From: Rhynchopus sp. YZ270_cl-10
Lineage: Eukaryota; Euglenozoa; Diplonemea; Diplonemida; Diplonemidae
NCBI GenBank assembly: GCA_964035575.1
Contig: OZ037849.1
Span: forward strand, 1,655,204 to 1,719,203
Reading direction: 5' to 3'
DNA: 64,000 nucleotides
Part shown: one piece after another, positions 57,979 to 64,000 of the stretch
Position numbering within the stretch: the stretch's first letter is position 1
Layout: each line of letters begins with the position of its first letter
Notes under the pieces: model-generated
Database searches by the model: none
What the model saw: only the letters and a program-made list of their open reading frames with translations
Told to the model about the DNA's origin: nothing
Translations under genes and position numbers: made by a program

Positions 57979-58329
57979 AATAATAGGTCTGGATAGAAAA
58001 GCTGGGAAGACTTATTACCAGTCCGTTTTTACCTGAGAAGTTAGACACCTCCAAGCCTGGATAGTACTGGCGCGGGTGACCAACTGGATAAATACACCGA
58101 AAAATAGATCTAAATTGTCAGACCGGTTCTTAGCTGTGCGCATCCATAAAAAACTAAAAAAATACTTGCGTCAGAAAATCCTAGTGTGTTGTACCGTGGT
58201 CCGATATTCTTTCGGTCCCGGGTTCAACACCTGAGACAGATAATATATTTTGACTTTTTCAGATTTTTCTCATTTTTTTGTCTCCTCACTCTTTCTGAGA
58301 ATCTTCAAAATTGTCAAAAGTGAGAAATT

Positions 58330-59804
58330 TTTGGGAAAATGGCATATTTAGGGGCTCCTGAATCCATTATGAGGTCAGATGAATCAATCTGAGCATCACA
58401 CATATCCTAATAGACAAAATGTCCGTTTATCAAAATACCTGAAAATGCCTCTTTATCCTATCTAAGGATGTCAGAAACCCTTAAAAGTGCAAAAATCTTG
58501 GGAATATAGGGTTTTTGGGCCATTCTGAATCCATTGCGGGGTCGGACGATTTGATTGGAGCATCAGAAGTATCCTAATCGGTAAAATGTCGCAAAAATAT
58601 GGGCAAAATGCCTTTATACCCTATCTAAGCAATTAGAATGTGCTCTAAAACGCAAAAATCTTGGGAATATGGGGTTTTTGGGCACATCTGAGTTCATTGC
58701 GGGGTCGTACGATCAGATCTGAGCATCACATAATGTCTAGAATTTTACAGGTGCAACAAACACCTGTATTTTGGTGTAACATGCATATAACCATATCTGA
58801 ATACCTTAAATTTGCACGAAAATGCAAAAATCTTGGGAATATGGGTTTTTTGGGCACATCTGAGTCAATTGCGGGGTCGCACGATCAGATCCGAGCATCA
58901 CACAATACCTAGAATTTCAACTATGCAATAAACATGTCTATTTTGGGTAAAATGGCTAATAACCACATGTAAGTAGCTTAAAAATGCTCTAAAATGCAAT
59001 AATCTTGGGAATATGGGGTTTTTGGGCACATTTGAGTTCATTGCGGGGTCGCACGATCAGATCCGAGTATCACACAATGTCTAGAATTTCAAAAAAGCAA
59101 CAATCACATGTATTTTGGTGTAAAATGCATATAACCATATCTGAATGTCTCAAATACGCATGAAAATGAAGAAATCTTGGGTATATAGGGTTTTTGGGCA
59201 CATCTGAGTCAATTGCGGGGTCGTACGGTCAGATCCGAGCATCAGACAATGTCTAGAATTTTAGCTATGCAACAAACACCTGTATATTGGGTAAAATGGC
59301 TAATAATCATATCTAAATGGCTCATATATGCTCGAAAATGCAAAAATCTTGGGAATGTGGGGTTTTTGGGCATTTTTGAGTCAATTGCGGGGTCGTACGA
59401 TCAGATTAGAGCATCACACAATGTCTCAAATTTTACAGGTGCAACAAACACCTGTATTTTGGTGTAACATGCAAACAACCATATCTAAATACCTCAAATT
59501 TGCACGAAAATGAAGAAATCTTGGGTATATAGGGTTTTTGGGCCAATCTGAGTCAATTGCGGGGTCGCACGGTCAATTCCGAGTATCAGGCCCTCTCTAC
59601 AACTTAGCCGGTGCTCAAACATAGGGGTTACAGGCAAATATACCTGTACACAGGCATATGACCTCTGTACGAACCTTCTTTTCACTCGAAAATGCAATTT
59701 TCTTGGGTATATGGGGTATTTGAGCACATCTGAGTCAGTTGCGGGGTCGTACGCTCAGATCCGAGCATCACACACTGTCTAACTGAGAAATATTTTGAAA
59801 AAAG
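58330..59804 (+). repeat. 165-bp repeat family, duplicate of 30250-31547 with extra unit
   Basis: About nine units, one more than the left copy. Units have drifted against their left counterparts more than the tRNA and 5S genes have. Confidence 0.8.
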
Positions 59805-62800
59805 TCGATTTTTTGGTGAAAATATTTTTCACAGAAAATCGAATTTTACTATTAAGATTGGCTTTGGGCATGACCCAGTAAGGTTACTATGGGCCCCATG
59901 GGACATATACACCCGAATACCAGGCCGTATTTTCAAAAAGTTGATAATCCCAGTATATGGTATGGCCCTGTGGTACGAAATTTTTGGCCGAAAAAATCGA
60001 CCAAAAAATCGTCATTTTTCGGGGTCACGGTGACAAAAAGTTGCATTTTTTCACGAAAAATGGTCGGAATGTGACTTGAATGGGCTCTAATGGGTATATT
60101 ATGCACATAACATACCTAAATTATGTCGATATTTCACCGGCGGAGCCGAAAAAATCGATTTTCAGGGTGTGCAAAACTGTAAAAATGACGAAAATCGGAA
60201 AAATGACGATTTTTTGGTCAAAATATTTTTCACAGAAAATCGAATTTTACTATTAAGATTGGCTTTCGGCATGACCCAGTAAGGTTACTATGGGCCCCAT
60301 GGGACATATACACCCGAATACCAGGCCGTATTTTCAAAAAGTTGATAATCCCAGTATATGGTATGGCCCTGTGGTACGAAATTTTTGGCCGAAAAAATCG
60401 ACCAAAAAATCGTCATTTTTCGGGGTCACGGTGACAAAAAGTTGCATTTTTTCACGAAAAATGGTCGGAATGTGACTTGAATGGGCTCTAATGGGTATAT
60501 TATGCACATAACATACCTAAATTATGTCGATATTTCACCGGCGGAGCCGAAAAAATCGATTTTCAGGGTGTGCAAAACTGTAAAAATGACGAAAATCGGA
60601 AAAATGACGATTTTTTGGTCAAAATATTTTTCACAGAAAATCGAATTTTACTATTAAGATTGGCTTTCGGCATGACCCAGTAAGGTTACTATGGGCCCCA
60701 TGGGACATATACACCCGAATACCAGGCCGTATTTTCAAAAAGTTGATAATCCCAGTATATGGTATGGCCCTGTGGTACGAAATTTTTGGCCGAAAAAATC
60801 GACCAAAAAATCGTCATTTTTCGGGGTCACGGTGACAAAAAGTTGCATTTTTTCACGAAAAATGGTCGGAATGTGACTTGAATGGGCTCTAATGGGTATA
60901 TTATGCACATAACATACCTAAATTATGTCGATATTTCACCGGCGGAGCCGAAAAAATCGATTTTCAGGGTGTGCAAAACTGTAAAAATGACGAAAATCGG
61001 AAAAATGACGATTTTTTGGTCAAAATATTTTTCACAGAAAATCGAATTTTACTATTAAGATTGGCTTTCGGCATGACCCAGTAAGGTTACTATGGGCCCC
61101 ATGGGACATATACACCCGAATACCAGGCCGTATTTTCAAAAAGTTGATAATCCCAGTATATGGTATGGCCCTGTGGTACGAAATTTTTGGCCGAAAAAAT
61201 CGACCAAAAAATCGTCATTTTTCGGGGTCACGGTGACAAAAAGTTGCATTTTTTCACGAAAAATGGTCGGAATGTGACTTGAATGGGCTCTAATGGGTAT
61301 ATTATGCACATAACATACCTAAATTATGTCGATATTTCACCGGCGGAGCCGAAAAAATCGATTTTCAGGGTGTGCAAAACTGTAAAAATGACGAAAATCG
61401 GAAAAATGACGATTTTTTGGTCAAAATATTTTTCACAGAAAATCGAATTTTACTATTAAGATTGGCTTTCGGCATGACCCAGTAAGGTTACTATGGGCCC
61501 CATGGGACATATACACCCGAATACCAGGCCGTATTTTCAAAAAGTTGATAATCCCAGTATATGGTATGGCCCTGTGGTACGAAATTTTTGGCCGAAAAAA
61601 TCGACCAAAAAATCGTCATTTTTCGGGGTCACGGTGACAAAAAGTTGCATTTTTTCACGAAAAATGGTCGGAATGTGACTTGAATGGGCTCTAATGGGTA
61701 TATTATGCACATAACATACCTAAATTATGTCGATATTTCACCGGCGGAGCCGAAAAAATCGATTTTCAGGGTGTGCAAAACTGTAAAAATGACGAAAATC
61801 GGAAAAATGACGATTTTTTGGTCAAAATATTTTTCACAGAAAATCGAATTTTACTATTAAGATTGGCTTTGGGCATGACCCAGTAAGGTTACTATGGGCC
61901 CCATGGGACATATACACCCGAATACCAGGCCGTATTTTCAAAAAGTTGATAATCCCAGTATATGGTATGGCCCTGTGGTACGAAATTTTTGGCCGAAAAA
62001 ATCGACCAAAAAATCGTCATTTTTCGGGGTCACGGTGACAAAAAGTTGCATTTTTTCACGAAAAATGGTCGGAATGTGACTTGAATGGGCTCTAATGGGT
62101 ATATTATGCACATAACATACCTAAATTATGTCGATATTTCACCGGCGGAGCCGAAAAAATCGATTTTCAGGGTGTGCAAAACTGTAAAAATGACGAAAAT
62201 CGGAAAAATGACGATTTTTTGGTCAAAATATTTTTCACAGAAAATCGAATTTTACTATTAAGATTGGCTTTCGGCATGACCCAGTAAGGTTACTATGGGC
62301 CCCATGGGACATATACACCCGAATACCAGGCCGTATTTTCAAAAAGTTGATAATCCCAGTATATGGTATGGCCCTGTGGTACGAAATTTTTGGCCGAAAA
62401 AATCGACCAAAAAATCGTCATTTTTCGGGGTCACGGTGACAAAAAGTTGCATTTTTTCACGAAAAATGGTCGGAATGTGACTTGAATGGGCTCTAATGGG
62501 TATATTATGCACATAACATACCTAAATTATGTCGATATTTCACCGGCGGAGCCGAAAAAATCGATTTTCAGGGTGTGCAAAACTGTAAAAATGACGAAAA
62601 TCGGAAAAATGACGATTTTTTGGTCAAAATATTTTTCACAGAAAATCGAATTTTACTATTAAGATTGGCTTTCGGCATGACCCAGTAAGGTTACTATGGG
62701 CCCCATGGGACATATACACCCGAATACCAGGCCGTATTTTCAAAAAGTTGATAATCCCAGTATATGGTATGGCCCTGTGGTACGAAATTTTTGGCCGAAA

Positions 62801-63795
62801 AAATCGACCAAAAAATCGTCATTTTTCGGGGTCACGGTGACAAAAAGTTGCATTTTTTCACGAAAAATGGTCGGAATGTGACTTGAATGGGCTCTAATGG
62901 GTATATTATGCACATAACATACCTAAATTATGTCGATATTTCACCGGCGGAGCCGAAAAAATCGATTTTCAGGGTGTGCAAAACTGTAAAAATGACGAAA
63001 ATCGGAAAAATGACGATTTTTTGGTCAAAATATTTTTCACAGAAAATCGAATTTTACTATTAAGATTGGCTTTGGGCATGACCCAGTAAGGTTACTATGG
63101 GCCCCATGGGACATATACACCCGAATACCAGGCCGTATTTTCAAAAAGTTGATAATCCCAGTATATGGTATGGCCCTGTGGTACGAAATTTTTGGCCGAA
63201 AAAATCGACCAAAAAATCGTCATTTTTGGGGGTCACGGTGACAAAAAGTTGCATTTTTTCACGAAAAATGGTCGGAATGTGACTTGAATGGGCTCTAATG
63301 GGTATATTATGCACATAACATACCTAAATTATGTCGATATTTCACCGGCGGAGCCGAAAAAATCGATTTTCAGGGTGTGCAAAACTGTAAAAATGACGAA
63401 AATCGGAAAAATGACGATTTTTTGGTGAAAATATTTTTCACAGAAAATCGAATTTTACTATTAAGATTGGCTTTGGGCATGACCCAGTAAGGTTACTATG
63501 GGCCCCATGGGACATATACACCCGAATACCAGGCCGTATTTTCAAAAAGTTGATAATCCCAGTATATGGTATGGCCCTGTGGTACGAAATTTTTGGCCGA
63601 AAAAATCGACCAAAAAATCGTCATTTTTCGGGGTCACGGTGACAAAAAGTTGCATTTTTTCACGAAAAATGGTCGGAATGTGACTTGAATGGGCTCTAAT
63701 GGGTATATTATGCACATAACATACCTAAATTATGTCGATATTTCACCGGCGGAGCCGAAAAAATCGATTTTCAGGGTGTGCAAAACTGTAAAAAT
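59805..63795 (+). repeat. 401-bp satellite array, 10 units
   Basis: Same 401-bp unit. Two marker sites vary: TTTTTCGGGGTCAC in units 1-8 and 10 but TTTTTGGGGG in unit 9; CTTTCGGCATG in units 2-5 and 7-8, CTTTGGGCATG in 1, 6, 9 and 10. So units spread in blocks by unequal exchange or conversion. Confidence 0.97.
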
Positions 63796-64000
63796 CACCA
63801 AAATCCCAAAAATCACGATTTTTTTTCAAAAATATTTTTTTCAAAAAAATCGATTTTAAAATATTGGTTTGGCTTGTGCGGGGACCTGAATCTGGGGCAA
63901 CATACCCTGTGGGACATACTGGGCCCGATGCAAGGCCGATTTTTCAAAAATATGGTTGCCCCGGTAGACGGTATGGCCCTGCAGGTCAGTGCATCGGGCC
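63796..64000. repeat. start of the diverged satellite flank
   Basis: Matches 34735-34938 nearly base for base and runs to the window edge. Confidence 0.9.

Larger units (their letters stand above)
55351..64000. repeat. segmental duplication, right copy
   Basis: Second copy of the block starting at 27282, in the same orientation and running out of the window. The breakpoint lies exactly at the 3' end of tRNA-iMet in both places. Left of it the two loci are unrelated (retroelement against plain intergenic DNA). Confidence 0.93.

Noticed and set aside
31548-63795. CRISPR-like array
   Set aside because: The repeats are contiguous satellites with no unique spacers, in a eukaryotic genome.

Overview
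The window is nuclear DNA of a unicellular eukaryote, almost certainly a diplonemid (Euglenozoa). The strongest evidence is five spliced-leader (SL) RNA genes whose 40-nt exon starts AACCAACGATTT and ends CTGTACTTCATTG just before a GTATGG donor, close to the kinetoplastid SL and closer still to the diplonemid SL as I remember it. A tRNA-Tyr with an 11-nt intron fits the same assignment.

Left part (1-27281) is repeat and transposon country. A roughly 760-bp repeat occurs eight times (five near full length, three broken or interrupted) and alternates with other DNA: a small ubiquitin-like/WD40 gene (695-1789), a decayed relative of it (3144-3490), a perfect 13-bp tandem array (3558-4615), CAG-rich tracts, a hAT transposon with a long intact transposase (10244-12316), a 749-bp hAT-type MITE, and a large non-LTR retrotransposon (13917-23838). 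The retrotransposon carries an R2-type reverse transcriptase and restriction-like endonuclease flanked by two OTU-type protease domains. A second, 3'-truncated relative (23839-27281) stops exactly at the first tRNA gene.

Right part (27282-64000) is an RNA-gene island. I read 45 different tRNA isoacceptor types for all 20 amino acids; only Leu(UAA) of the usual eukaryotic set was not found. With them are six 5S rRNA genes, five SL RNA genes, U1, U2, U4, U5 and U6 snRNAs, U3 snoRNA, SRP (7SL) RNA and a repeated unknown RNA of about 325-330 nt (RNA-X). The non-tRNA genes fall into two promoter classes. SL, U1, U2, U3, U4 and U5 have a GGCATGCTTCCC-like element about 52 bp upstream of the start. 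U6, SRP RNA and RNA-X have a different element beginning CTGACCCACCTCC about 57-59 bp upstream. Nearly all of these genes end at T-runs, which suggests RNA polymerase III.

The left edge of the island (27282 to about 35000) is duplicated at 55351-64000 and continues past the window. Each copy holds the same tRNA, 5S and RNA-X genes followed by a 401-bp satellite array, with 8 units in the first copy and 10 in the second. The satellite cores are almost identical unit to unit and are followed by old, diverged relatives. One tRNA-Asp gene is split by a 1.3-kb insertion with an 8-bp target duplication.

All calls come from reading the sequence by eye. Ends of snRNAs and repeats are approximate, and families were assigned from remembered motifs, not searches.
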